Counted from the first letter of the stretch, positions 35,350-44,270 are shown. The stretch: DNA of 64,000 nucleotides from JBCFBK01 sp038562555 (GCA_038562555.1 JBCFBK010000005.1:105392-169391), one strand, 5' to 3'. Numbers and translations: made by a program. The notes: generated by a model from the sequence alone, not told the origin.

Positions 35350-35736
35350 TTATTTGTTCTGTTTTTCTATATTAATTTCCTCAACTGCTGCGTCTGCCCA
35401 TAGATTTTCGATGTCATAAAAATTCCGCGCTTCATGTTGGAATACATGGACCATAACATCTGCATAATCAAGCAAAATCCAGATCGCGTTTTTATATCCA
35501 TCTTTATGCCAGGCCTTTTCTCCTGACAACTCTTCTACTGTATCTTCAACAGAATGCGCGATTGCATCAACCTGAGTAGTTGAATTGCCGTGACAGATAA
35601 TGAAGTAATTGCACTCGGAGTGGTTTATTTTGGTTAAATCTATTTTGACAATGTCTATTCCTTTTTTTCGTTCGATCCCCTCGATGATAGCGTTTAATAA
35701 TGTTTCTGAATCTCTTTCCTTCTGTGTTCTACTCAT
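35350..35736 (-). CDS. rsfS: Ribosomal silencing factor RsfS
   Basis: 128-residue protein of the Iojap/RsfS family, which binds L14 and blocks subunit joining when nutrients are scarce. The signature NYFIICHGNSTTQVDAIAHS, then GYKNAIWILLDYADVMVHVF and ARNFYDIENLWADA, is complete. It is the first gene of the operon, immediately before ftsH with no intervening base. A -7 element TATCTTTG lies 18 bases upstream of the start. Confidence 0.96.
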   Translation of the reverse strand: MSRTQKERDSETLLNAIIEGIERKKGIDIVKIDLTKINHSECNYFIICHGNSTTQVDAIAHSVEDTVEELSGEKAWHKDGYKNAIWILLDYADVMVHVFQHEARNFYDIENLWADAAVEEINIEKQNK

Positions 35737-35754
35737 AAATTCCTTTTAGAAATA

Positions 35755-35762
35755 CAAAGATA
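35755..35762 (-). promoter_or_regulatory. -7 element for the rsfS-ftsH operon
   Basis: TATCTTTG on the minus strand matches TAnnTTTG exactly, 18 bases before the rsfS ATG. No clear -33 TTTG was found at the usual spacing. Confidence 0.5.
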
Positions 35763-35857
35763 AATTTTTTAGTTTATTTTAATGCGTAAATTATGTATGG
35801 GTAATAACCTGAAAATTAAAAAAATAGTTTAATTCGCAGTGTTAATAAATTTAAAAT

Positions 35858-36625
35858 ATGCTGTTTTCTACGATTGGTCATACCATCATTCACATAGACC
35901 GTACTGAAAGTACCAATAACTATGCCATCAGTGAAGTAGCTGTTAATGAGGTTCAAGATGGCGCTGTCTTTTTGACATGCAGGCAGACAGCAGGCCGCGG
36001 GCAACGTGATAACCGGTGGGAAAGTGAAGACGGTAAAAACCTCACTTTCTCCATTTTTTTGCGGCCTTCGTTCCTCGAGGCTCACCGGCAGTTTATGCTT
36101 TCCAAGATGGTGTGCCTCGGTCTGGTGAGTTTTCTGAGCCGGCACACCGAAAACGTGAAGATCAAATGGCCGAACGACATCTATGTCGGAGCAAGGAAGG
36201 TATGCGGAATCCTGATCGAAAATGCGATCATGGGCAACACCATCAGTCAGTCGGTTATCGGCATCGGTCTCAACATCAACCAGACCAGTTTTCTTTCGCC
36301 GGCCCCCAATCCGGTCTCCCTCAAAATGATCACCGGAATGGAGTACGATCTGGAAGTATCGCTTCGCGAGTTGCTCAGCGCAATCGACCTGTGGTATGTC
36401 AGATTGCGCGAAGGCCGGTACCGCGAGCTGGATGACGCTTTTTACGAAAATCTGTACCGGTTGAATGAATGGCACCGCTTTCGCGACGAGGCTCACGAAT
36501 ACACGGGCATGATCACGGGCGTCAATGCGATCGGTCAGCTTTGCATCCGCGAAAAGGACGGAGCGCAGCACGAGTATCATTTTAAGGAAGTGGAATATTT
36601 GTTAACGGGGAAAAGTACGATTTAA
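35858..36625 (+). CDS. birA: Biotin--[acetyl-CoA-carboxylase] ligase
   Basis: 255-residue monofunctional biotin protein ligase that attaches biotin to the carboxyl carrier protein of acetyl-CoA carboxylase. The biotinyl-AMP loop is GRGQRDNRWES, followed by NLTFSIFLRP and the catalytic-lysine motif KWPNDIYV. The N-terminal winged helix of E. coli BirA is absent, so it is not a repressor. The gene is transcribed divergently from rsfS across a 121-base gap. The next gene starts 75 bases downstream without an obvious terminator. Confidence 0.95.
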   Translation: MLFSTIGHTIIHIDRTESTNNYAISEVAVNEVQDGAVFLTCRQTAGRGQRDNRWESEDGKNLTFSIFLRPSFLEAHRQFMLSKMVCLGLVSFLSRHTENVKIKWPNDIYVGARKVCGILIENAIMGNTISQSVIGIGLNINQTSFLSPAPNPVSLKMITGMEYDLEVSLRELLSAIDLWYVRLREGRYRELDDAFYENLYRLNEWHRFRDEAHEYTGMITGVNAIGQLCIREKDGAQHEYHFKEVEYLLTGKSTI

Positions 36626-36700
36626 CTTATGTGATGATTGCTAAAGAATGTCATTTTTTATACCTTACGGCCTTTCAAAACACGAAAATAAAAGCTGAAA

Positions 36701-39700
36701 ATGGGCATGTTGAAAACACGCTTTTCCGCCTTCAGGATGTTATTTAACCCGGGGAAGCGCCATAGATTGGTTTTGGACAAAATTCCGGAACAGACTGAAA
36801 AGCTGAAGAAGCAGGATGGAGAACTCGGAAACGAACGGGACGAAAACAACCAGATTAAAGAAAGCCTCATCCGGGAAAAAGCGTTGCTGGATTCCATGCT
36901 GAATACCCTTCCCGATTATATTTATTTTAAGAACCGAGACAGTGAATTTCTCCGTGTCAGCAAGTCGTTCGCAGAACGGTTTGGCATGCAGACTGAAGAA
37001 ATAATCGGTAAAACGGATTTTGATTTGCGTTCGCCTGAGAAAGCCCAAAAATACCGTGAGGAAGAACAACGTATCATGAGATCCGGAAGAGGATTGATCG
37101 ACGAGATTCGCAAAGGGGTCAATACAGGCGGCAACGAGCTGTGGACTTCGGTAACCAAACTCCCGCTGTATGACGAAACGGGTGAATGTATCGGGACATT
37201 CGGGATAACCAAAAACGTAACTGCCCTGAAGAAGCTGGAAATTGCGGTAAAAGACCAAAACGACCAATTGCTGGCAAAAAAGGAGGAGTTAGAGAAGACC
37301 ATAGCCGAGTTGCATCACATCCAATCGGAACTCAAATGGGAAAAGTCGCTGATGGACGCGCTGATGGACAATCTTCCGGATGCAGTCTATTTTAAAGACC
37401 CCGGGAGTAAATTTATGAAAGTAAGCAAATCAATGGCCAGGCTGTTTAATCTGGAAAGGCCCGAAGAGCTTCATGGCAAATCGGATTTCGATTTTTTTAC
37501 AAGGGAACATGCCTTGCCTGCCTACAATGCGGAGCAAACGATCATCAAAACCCGGAAACCCATTATTGGCCTGGTCGAAAAGGATACGTTTAAGGACGGT
37601 GGTGAACGGTATGTTTCCACGACCAAAATGCCGTTGACAAACGAAAAAGGAGAGATAGCCGGCACTTTCGGGATATCGCGCGACATTACCCGGATAAAAC
37701 AAATGGAACTGGAAATACGTGAGCATAATGAACGACTGAAAGCCCAACAGGAGGAGCTAAAAGCGACAAATGAAGAACTGAAGGCACAGGAGGAGGAACT
37801 CCGGGTTGCCAACGAAGAACTGCAATCGCAGGAGGAGGAACTCCGGGTTGCCAACGAAGAACTGGCTGAACAGACAAAAATCTTATCTGAAAATGAAAAA
37901 GTGCTAAAAGCACAACAGGAGAGACTTGTCGAGATCAACGAAGAGCTGAGATTGGCGAGCCAATACAAATCCGAGTTTCTCGCCAACATGTCGCATGAAT
38001 TGCGTACCCCGCTGAACAGTATGCTAATCCTTTCAAAATTGCTTGAGAACAATAAAAAAGGAAATTTAACCGGCGAGCAGTTGAAATCGGTCAGTATTAT
38101 CCATAAGAGCGGGAAAGACCTCCTTGACCTGATAAATGAGATACTCGACCTGTCGAAAATTGAAGCAGGCAAAATGACCTGCAATTTCAGTGATACGCTT
38201 ACAACTGAAATCAGAATGGAGATCATTCAGAATTTTGGCCCGGTAGCGTCAAGCAAGGGATTGAGCTTGAAAGTGAATCAGGATGACGATTTTCCGCAAG
38301 TCATTTTTACCGACAAGCAACGACTGATGCAGATCATCAGGAATTTGCTTTCGAATGCTTTTAAATTTACCAGCACCGGCGGAGTAAAGGTTAATTTGGG
38401 CGTTACCCCGTCTGCAACAAAGCTGGTGAACCCGGATTTAGACCGCGGCAGAACCTGTTTCATCGCTGTGGAAGATTCCGGTATCGGAATACCTGCAGGT
38501 AAAGTAGATGAAATCTTTGAAGCCTTTCAGCAGGCCGACGGGAGCATTTCAAGAAAATATGGCGGTACGGGTCTCGGGCTTTCCATTTCAAAACAGTTGA
38601 CCAGGGCTTTGGGTGGTGAAATCCATGTTGAAAGCATCGAGGGGAGAGGTTCTGTTTTTACCGTTTATCTGCCGATGGACGGCAAAGCTTCCGGGGCCGG
38701 CATCGGTGAAGAAAAGACAACTCCGGAGCAGGTCCAAAAATTGCAGCAAGGTCGCACAAGAGAGAGTGACCGTTCTGAAAGCGAATATATTCAGGAAGAT
38801 TTTCCGGTTTTTATCAATGATGATCGCCAGGCGAAGGATCATCACCTGTTAGTGCTGATTATCCACGGTGAGAAGGAGAAGGCGCGGGAACTGCTCGAAC
38901 TCTGTCATACAAGAAGATTTAATGTCCTGGCCGCTTCCTGTATTCGTGACGGTATAAGGCTCGCGGAGAGGTTTGCACCTCAGGCCATTATTATTTCATC
39001 CGAATTGTACCATTCATCCGGGCTCAAAAGCCTGAAGGAAAATAAAATTACCTGTCAGCTACCCCTGCATCTCGTGTCGCGGATCGAGAATTTGGAGCTC
39101 GATAACATTGAGGAATTAAAAACGCCCGAATCGGTCGACTTCGGGAAAATTTCTCAGCATATCGAAAATCGGATCAGCAAAGAGAGCAATCAGGTTTTGC
39201 TGGTCGAGGACGACCCTTCCACCCGGGAAGCCATTCAAATGCTTTTCGGGAACAAAGACGTTATTCTCCACGAGGCGAAAACAGGACAACAAGCTTACGA
39301 GATGATATCGGCCGGATCATTTGACTGTGTCATTCTGGATTTGGGACTACCTGACTTTTCGGGTAACAAGTTGCTGGAAAAACTAAAGTCGGATCATATT
39401 CCCATTCCTAATGTAATCATCCATACGGCCAGGGAGCTTTCGGCAAAAGAACTGCGTGAGCTGCATGAATTTTCCGATTCCATCGTCATAAAAGGGGTTA
39501 AATCGGATGAGCGGTTGATGGATGAAGTGACGCTTTTTCTGCACCAGGTGGCCCATAAGTTGCCTAAAGAATCCCGGGCGCAGGGACGGGAAGAAACGGA
39601 GGAAAAGCGCTTTAGAGGGAAAAAGGTTTTAGTGGTTGACGACGATATCAGGAATGTTTTTGCCCTGGCTCAGATCCTGGAGGAAAGGGAAATCGAAGTA

Positions 39701-39985
39701 TTGGAAGCAGAAAATGGCCAGGTCGCCATCGACGTGTTAAAAAGCAATCCGGATATCGATCTCATCTTAATGGATATCATGATGCCTGTGATGGATGGCT
39801 ATGTCGCGATGAAAACGATCCGAAACACGGCCGGGATCAATAACATCCCCATCATCACCCTGTCGGCAAAAGCGATGAAAGAAGATTACCAGAAAGCCAT
39901 CGCCAGCGGCGCAAATGATTATATATCGAAACCGGTTGATGTGCGGAAGTTTTTGACCTTATTGAAAATATGGCTCTTCAGGTAA
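36701..39985 (+). CDS. PAS-PAS-coiled coil hybrid histidine kinase with receivers
   Basis: 1094 residues and no transmembrane segment. Two PAS domains occur at about 62-180 and 212-332 (both with DxxYFKD/N-type motifs), followed by a long coiled coil at about 333-425. The HisKA domain has the phosphorylated His432 in NMSHELRTPLN, and the HATPase has N552, D592 (EDSGIGIP) and GGTGLGLSIS. A receiver-like stretch at about 714-815 lacks acidic residues and the phospho-site. Two real receivers follow: 831-950 (Asp880 in CVILDLGLPDFSG) and 974-1092 (Asp1025 in LILMDIMMPVMDG). The input is probably a cytoplasmic redox or ligand signal through PAS. It starts an operon with another kinase, CheR and CheB. 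Confidence 0.94.
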   Translation: MGMLKTRFSAFRMLFNPGKRHRLVLDKIPEQTEKLKKQDGELGNERDENNQIKESLIREKALLDSMLNTLPDYIYFKNRDSEFLRVSKSFAERFGMQTEEIIGKTDFDLRSPEKAQKYREEEQRIMRSGRGLIDEIRKGVNTGGNELWTSVTKLPLYDETGECIGTFGITKNVTALKKLEIAVKDQNDQLLAKKEELEKTIAELHHIQSELKWEKSLMDALMDNLPDAVYFKDPGSKFMKVSKSMARLFNLERPEELHGKSDFDFFTREHALPAYNAEQTIIKTRKPIIGLVEKDTFKDGGERYVSTTKMPLTNEKGEIAGTFGISRDITRIKQMELEIREHNERLKAQQEELKATNEELKAQEEELRVANEELQSQEEELRVANEELAEQTKILSENEKVLKAQQERLVEINEELRLASQYKSEFLANMSHELRTPLNSMLILSKLLENNKKGNLTGEQLKSVSIIHKSGKDLLDLINEILDLSKIEAGKMTCNFSDTLTTEIRMEIIQNFGPVASSKGLSLKVNQDDDFPQVIFTDKQRLMQIIRNLLSNAFKFTSTGGVKVNLGVTPSATKLVNPDLDRGRTCFIAVEDSGIGIPAGKVDEIFEAFQQADGSISRKYGGTGLGLSISKQLTRALGGEIHVESIEGRGSVFTVYLPMDGKASGAGIGEEKTTPEQVQKLQQGRTRESDRSESEYIQEDFPVFINDDRQAKDHHLLVLIIHGEKEKARELLELCHTRRFNVLAASCIRDGIRLAERFAPQAIIISSELYHSSGLKSLKENKITCQLPLHLVSRIENLELDNIEELKTPESVDFGKISQHIENRISKESNQVLLVEDDPSTREAIQMLFGNKDVILHEAKTGQQAYEMISAGSFDCVILDLGLPDFSGNKLLEKLKSDHIPIPNVIIHTARELSAKELRELHEFSDSIVIKGVKSDERLMDEVTLFLHQVAHKLPKESRAQGREETEEKRFRGKKVLVVDDDIRNVFALAQILEEREIEVLEAENGQVAIDVLKSNPDIDLILMDIMMPVMDGYVAMKTIRNTAGINNIPIITLSAKAMKEDYQKAIASGANDYISKPVDVRKFLTLLKIWLFR
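37787..37864 (+). repeat. In-frame 42-bp tandem duplication in kinase coiled coil
   Basis: A 36-base sequence is repeated exactly with a period of 42 bases (37787-37822 and 37829-37864). In protein it gives two 14-residue units ending EEELRVANEEL, preceded by a diverged third unit (QQEELKATNEEL). Fourteen residues are two coiled-coil heptads, so copy-number change keeps the helix register. Confidence 0.85.
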
Positions 39986-39990
39986 AAAGC

Positions 39991-41577
39991 ATGGAAAAAC
40001 CAAAGATACTGATTGTTGACGATCTCGTCGAAAACCTGATCAGCCTGGAAATGCTGCTGGGGGATTTTGATGTCACATTTATCCGGGCAACTTCGGGGAT
40101 GGACGCACTGAGGGAAACACAGAAAGAAGATTTTGCAATGGCGATACTCGACGTCCAGATGCCCGGGATGGATGGTTACGAGACCTTATCGCTCATGCGC
40201 AAAAGGAAGAGGAGCAAATACCTTCCCGTTATTTTTGTTTCAGCGATCCTGCAAAGCGATTTACACATTATCCGGGGAATCGAAACCGGCGCGGTCGATT
40301 TCATTCCAAAACCAATCATTCCTGAAATACTGGTTGGAAAGGTAAGGGTGTTTCTCGACCTGTATGCTCAAAAAAAGGAATTGGAAGAGGTTCTTTTAAA
40401 ACTTGAAGAAAATAACCGTGAACTGGAGATGCAAAAAATAAAGGCAGAAGAAGCAACCAGGGCAAAATCAATGTTTCTCGCCAATATGTCGCACGAAATC
40501 CGAACGCCGCTGAACGGAATTATCGGGATATCCAAAATTCTGGAAGAAACCGCACTGGAACAGAATCAGCGGGAACTGATTGAAATCATTACCACATCCG
40601 GCGAAAACCTGCTGAACATTATCAACGACATACTCGATTTTTCAAAAATCGAGTCGGGTCAGATCCAGCTCGAAAGTATTGAATTCAGGCTTTCCGATGT
40701 GATCACGGCAATTGTAAAACTGATGAAGTTTAAAGCCGACACAAAAGGGATTGAACTTTTAACGGAGATCGGTAAAAATGTACCCGACAATCTGATTGGA
40801 GATCCGTATCGGCTAAACCAGGTGATTACCAACCTGGTTAACAACGCTGTAAAATTTACAGAAGAAGGTAGTGTGAGGATTAAAATCAACCTGATAAAAC
40901 GTGAAGATGATTTTGTTGAATTATCTTTTTGTGTGATCGATACCGGCATAGGAATTTCAGAAAACGGAAGGGAAAAATTGTTTAAGGAGTTTTCCCAGAC
41001 CGAAAGTTCAACAACACGGAAATACGGCGGCACAGGTTTGGGCTTGTGTATTAGCCGGAATCTCGTCTTTTTAATGCATGGCGAAATAGGAGTGAGCAGC
41101 CAGCCTGGCAAAGGATCGGAGTTTTGGTTCAATTTGAGATTCGGATGCAGGAAAGAAAACAAAGGCGAACCCGGGCACAATGATGTCAACATTCCCCATG
41201 ACCTGAAAATATTATATGCCGAAGATAATCCCGTGAATCAACGTGTTGCACAACTTCTTCTTCAGAAAATGGGAGTCCGGTGCGATATCGCTGCCGATGG
41301 AGCGAAAGCGTTCGACATGTTTAAGTTAAACAATTACGACCTGATCCTGATGGACCTGCAAATGCCGGTGATCGATGGGGTTGAATCGACGCGAAAGATC
41401 AGAGAATACGAGGCAATACATCAAGCTGCGAAACCCGTTAACATTATTGCAGTCACTGCAAATGTTTTTTCGGAAGACAGGCAAAAATGTTTTAAGGCCG
41501 GAATGAATGGCTTTATCAGCAAACCTGTCGACGAGCAAGAACTGAAGAAAACGATTAAAAATGCCATCAGAAATTAA
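39991..41577 (+). CDS. REC-HisKA-HATPase-REC hybrid histidine kinase
   Basis: About 528 residues. The N-terminal receiver (PKILIVDDLVEN, Asp in MAILDVQMPGMDG) is followed by a short coiled coil. HisKA has the phospho-His in NMSHEIRTPLNGI, the HATPase has NLVNNAVKFT and GGTGLGLCIS, and a C-terminal receiver has MDLQMPVIDG. There is no membrane segment. This layout suits a cytoplasmic relay that receives phosphate from the preceding kinase. A start at 39970 would overlap the previous gene; MEKPKILIVDD at 39991 begins exactly at the receiver. The end overlaps cheR by 17 bases. Confidence 0.94.
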   Translation: MEKPKILIVDDLVENLISLEMLLGDFDVTFIRATSGMDALRETQKEDFAMAILDVQMPGMDGYETLSLMRKRKRSKYLPVIFVSAILQSDLHIIRGIETGAVDFIPKPIIPEILVGKVRVFLDLYAQKKELEEVLLKLEENNRELEMQKIKAEEATRAKSMFLANMSHEIRTPLNGIIGISKILEETALEQNQRELIEIITTSGENLLNIINDILDFSKIESGQIQLESIEFRLSDVITAIVKLMKFKADTKGIELLTEIGKNVPDNLIGDPYRLNQVITNLVNNAVKFTEEGSVRIKINLIKREDDFVELSFCVIDTGIGISENGREKLFKEFSQTESSTTRKYGGTGLGLCISRNLVFLMHGEIGVSSQPGKGSEFWFNLRFGCRKENKGEPGHNDVNIPHDLKILYAEDNPVNQRVAQLLLQKMGVRCDIAADGAKAFDMFKLNNYDLILMDLQMPVIDGVESTRKIREYEAIHQAAKPVNIIAVTANVFSEDRQKCFKAGMNGFISKPVDEQELKKTIKNAIRN

Positions 41578-42445
41578 AAATAATGGTGTCCGTTTTAGCC
41601 GGGAGAACAGCGATACTGCGGATATTGAACTGGACCTTCTCCTGCAGGCCATACAGATGAAGTACGGTTATGATTTCCGGAACTACAACAAAGCGCACCT
41701 GAAACGACGAATTAATCAAAGGTTGAAAATGAGCGCGTTGAACACCATTTCAGAATTGCAAAACAAGGTGCTGTGGGAGAAGGATTTTTGCCAGGTTTTT
41801 CTTCAGGATCTTTCCATCAATGTAACCGAAATGTTTCGTGATCCTGAGTTTTACCTTGCTTTCAGAAAAAAGGTGATCTCCCATTTGAAAACATACGCAC
41901 ATATAAAAATTTGGCATGCGGGTTGCTCTACCGGCGAAGAAGTATATTCACTGGCCATCATGATGAAAGAGGAGAACCTGTTGCCGCGGGTTCAGATTTA
42001 TGCTACCGACATCAATAAAAGTGTCTTGGATACAGCCAGGCAGGGAATTTACAGCAAAAAAGAAATGGAGCTGTATTCAGTAAACTATCACGCAGCAGGA
42101 GGGAAGGGCCAGCTTTCAGACTATTATACAGCAAAATACGGATCGGTATTGTTCGACAAATCGCTCTCAAAAAATATCGTATTTGCCGATCATAACCTGG
42201 TAACTGATGGGGTATTCGCCGAAGTAAACCTGATATTCTGCCGGAATGTGCTGATCTATTTCGACAAATTCCTGCAAAACAAAGTCCTTGGTTTATTTTC
42301 CGACAGCCTTGCACGCAGGGGTTTTTTGTGTCTCGGTACCAAGGAAAGCCTGGCGTTTACCGATCTTGAAAACGGTTTTGAAACAGTCGACGAAAGACTG
42401 AGTATCTACAGGAAGAACTACAGGAAAACAGAGGCTTTAAAATGA
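41561..42445 (+). CDS. CheR-type protein-glutamate methyltransferase
   Basis: 294-residue CheR homologue that methylates glutamates with S-adenosylmethionine. The N-terminal helical domain has YGYDFRNYNKAHLKRRINQR, and the SAM-binding motif is WHAGCSTGEEVYSLAI, followed by YATDIN and the NVLIYFDKF block. Chemoreceptor and CheA/CheW genes are absent, so its substrate is unlikely to be a classic chemoreceptor encoded here. CheR-CheB pairs beside hybrid kinases occur in several Bacteroidota and may modify the kinase. It overlaps the kinase by 17 bases and cheB by 4. Confidence 0.92.
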   Translation: MPSEIKNNGVRFSRENSDTADIELDLLLQAIQMKYGYDFRNYNKAHLKRRINQRLKMSALNTISELQNKVLWEKDFCQVFLQDLSINVTEMFRDPEFYLAFRKKVISHLKTYAHIKIWHAGCSTGEEVYSLAIMMKEENLLPRVQIYATDINKSVLDTARQGIYSKKEMELYSVNYHAAGGKGQLSDYYTAKYGSVLFDKSLSKNIVFADHNLVTDGVFAEVNLIFCRNVLIYFDKFLQNKVLGLFSDSLARRGFLCLGTKESLAFTDLENGFETVDERLSIYRKNYRKTEALK

Positions 42446-43002
42446 AACGCGCGATTGTTGTTGGTGCATCCTACGGAGGAATGGAGGCAATCAGGAATCT
42501 TCTTTCAGGATTCCCGGCAGGTTTTGATTTGCCCGTTATCGTGGTCCTTCATATCGGAAGCAACAATATCGACGCTTATATTGCCCGGTTGAATGAAAAA
42601 ACCGGCTTTCTGGTTAAAGAAGCCGATGAAAAGGAGATGATCATGCCGGGAACGGCTTATTTTGCTCCGCCCAATTATCATTTACAAATTGAAAATGATT
42701 TTTCATTCAGCCTTTCGACCGATAAGAAGGTCAATTTCTCACGTCCTTCCATCGATGTTTTATTTGAGACAGCGGCCTGGGTCTTCAAAGAAGGGCTGAT
42801 CGGGATTTTACTTACCGGGGCGAACAATGACGGCGCACAGGGATTGATTTCGGTCAAAAAATACGACGGGACAACGATCGTTGAAAATCCGGAAACTGCT
42901 GTTGCCCCGGCAATGCCCCGCGCTGCAACTGAATTGTTTAAACCTGATTATGTCCTTAATCTTGAGTGTATTACGAATAAAGTGATTGAACTGTGTCGGT
43001 AG
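42442..43002 (+). CDS. CheB-type methylesterase lacking a receiver domain
   Basis: 186-residue stand-alone CheB catalytic domain. The catalytic serine is in VVGASYGGMEAI, the histidine in VVLHIGSNN and the aspartate in LTGANNDGAQGL. CheB normally has an N-terminal receiver that controls it by phosphorylation; that is missing, so activity may be set through the neighbouring kinases or by protein contact. The start overlaps the cheR stop by 4 bases. It is the last gene of the four-gene signalling operon; no clear terminator is visible in the 176 bases after it. Confidence 0.9.
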   Translation: MKRAIVVGASYGGMEAIRNLLSGFPAGFDLPVIVVLHIGSNNIDAYIARLNEKTGFLVKEADEKEMIMPGTAYFAPPNYHLQIENDFSFSLSTDKKVNFSRPSIDVLFETAAWVFKEGLIGILLTGANNDGAQGLISVKKYDGTTIVENPETAVAPAMPRAATELFKPDYVLNLECITNKVIELCR

Positions 43003-43147
43003 CAAAATTTCCTGTTTTCCGGTATCTGCAAGAAAATCATCGATTGATTTCTTACCTTTAACCGCTGGCTGTATGATTAAATTTTTTCGGATAAAACGAA
43101 CATGGCGCTCCCCGGCACCCGCGAATATGATAACAGGTTGAGTTAAG

Positions 43148-43164
43148 TGCAGTTCCAAACTGCA
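43148..43164. promoter_or_regulatory. Dyad upstream of the MDR dehydrogenase (possible operator)
   Basis: TGCAGTT-CCA-AACTGCA is a perfect 7-bp dyad with a 3-base centre, 14 bases before the start codon. The short loop and the position suggest a protein-binding operator rather than a terminator. No matching regulator gene is adjacent. Confidence 0.35.
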
Positions 43165-43178
43165 AAAAGAATATTAGT

Positions 43179-44210
43179 ATGAAGGCATTAGTTCTGGAAA
43201 CGTACAATCATTTTGAATATACGGAAGTTGATAAACCTGTACCGGATGATGATGAAGTCCTGGTTCTGGTAAAGGCTGTCGGGATCTGCGGCAGTGACGT
43301 GCATGGCATGGACGGAAGCACCGGCAGGCGGATACCGCCCCTGATCATGGGACACGAGGCATCGGGGGTGATTGTTGAAACGGGAAAGAATGTGGCCGGA
43401 TGGAAGACCGGCGACCGGGTCACTTTCGATTCGACCATTTACCGGCTGGACGACTGGTACACCCGTCGGGGTATGTATAACCTGAGCGATAACCGGATGG
43501 TGCTGGGCGTGTCGTGCGGGGAGTACCGCAGGCACGGCGCATTTGCTGAATTTGTGGCCGTACCGCAGCATATTCTTTACCGCGTTCCCGAGGCTGTCAG
43601 TTTTACCCAGGCCGCCCTGGTCGAGCCGTTTGCCGTGGCTCTGCATGCGCTGTCGCTGGCTAAGCCCGCCGTAAATGATTCGGTCGTGGTGGTCGGTTCA
43701 GGCATGATCGGGCTGTGTGTTATTCAATTGCTGAAGGTGGCTGGCTGCGGAAAGATCATTGCTGTCGACCTGGACGAAAACCGGCTGACGATGGCAGCCC
43801 GGTCAGGGGCAACAACCTGCCTGAACAGCAAATCGCCCGGCGTAAAAGATGAAATTTTAAAGCTGACGGATGAACGTGGTGCTGACCAGGCCTTTGAAGC
43901 GGTGGGGATCGGGGCGACGGTTCAACTGGCCGTCGACAGCGTGCGCAAAGGCGGGACAGTCACTTTGCTGGGCAATGTTTCTGCCGAAATCGGGTTTCCG
44001 TTGCAACAGGTCGTTACCCGCCAAATCACGGTGCAGGGTAGCTGTGCCATTTGCGGAGAATATCCGGCTGTGCTCGATCTCATTGCAGCGGGAAAGCTTC
44101 AGCCCGACGAATTTGTAAGCGCAGAGGCGCCGTTGTCGGAGGGCGCAGAATGGTTCTCCCGATTGTATCGGAAAGAGAAGGGACTGATAAAAGTGGTGCT
44201 GAAACCGTGA
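43179..44210 (+). CDS. Medium-chain (MDR) polyol/sugar-acid dehydrogenase
   Basis: 343-residue NAD(P)-dependent dehydrogenase similar to L-iditol/L-idonate dehydrogenases. Catalytic zinc residues are Cys37 (GICGSDVHG) and His59-Glu60 (MGHEASG); the Rossmann motif is VVGSGMIGLCVIQLLKVAG. The structural-zinc lobe keeps its flanking sequence (FDSTIY, RRG, DNR.VLG), but all four usual cysteines are replaced: Arg89, Asp92, Thr95 and Ser103. It is followed by a Gfo/Idh/MocA oxidoreductase and a GntP-family transporter, so the likely substrate is a sugar acid or polyol. A small dyad lies just before the start. Confidence 0.88.
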   Translation: MKALVLETYNHFEYTEVDKPVPDDDEVLVLVKAVGICGSDVHGMDGSTGRRIPPLIMGHEASGVIVETGKNVAGWKTGDRVTFDSTIYRLDDWYTRRGMYNLSDNRMVLGVSCGEYRRHGAFAEFVAVPQHILYRVPEAVSFTQAALVEPFAVALHALSLAKPAVNDSVVVVGSGMIGLCVIQLLKVAGCGKIIAVDLDENRLTMAARSGATTCLNSKSPGVKDEILKLTDERGADQAFEAVGIGATVQLAVDSVRKGGTVTLLGNVSAEIGFPLQQVVTRQITVQGSCAICGEYPAVLDLIAAGKLQPDEFVSAEAPLSEGAEWFSRLYRKEKGLIKVVLKP

Positions 44211-44218
44211 AGAAGCTT

Positions 44219-44236
44219 TTAGCCATTAGCCATAGC
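44219..44236. repeat. Heptanucleotide tandem repeat (TTAGCCA x2)
   Basis: Two exact TTAGCCA units followed by TAGC. On the opposite strand this reads GGCTAAT, the same family as the GCTAAYA array before gntP, which lies on the far side of the Gfo/Idh gene in inverted orientation. Confidence 0.55.
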
Positions 44237-44270
44237 GCTATGCAATCTTATATCTTAAAAATTCACTATT

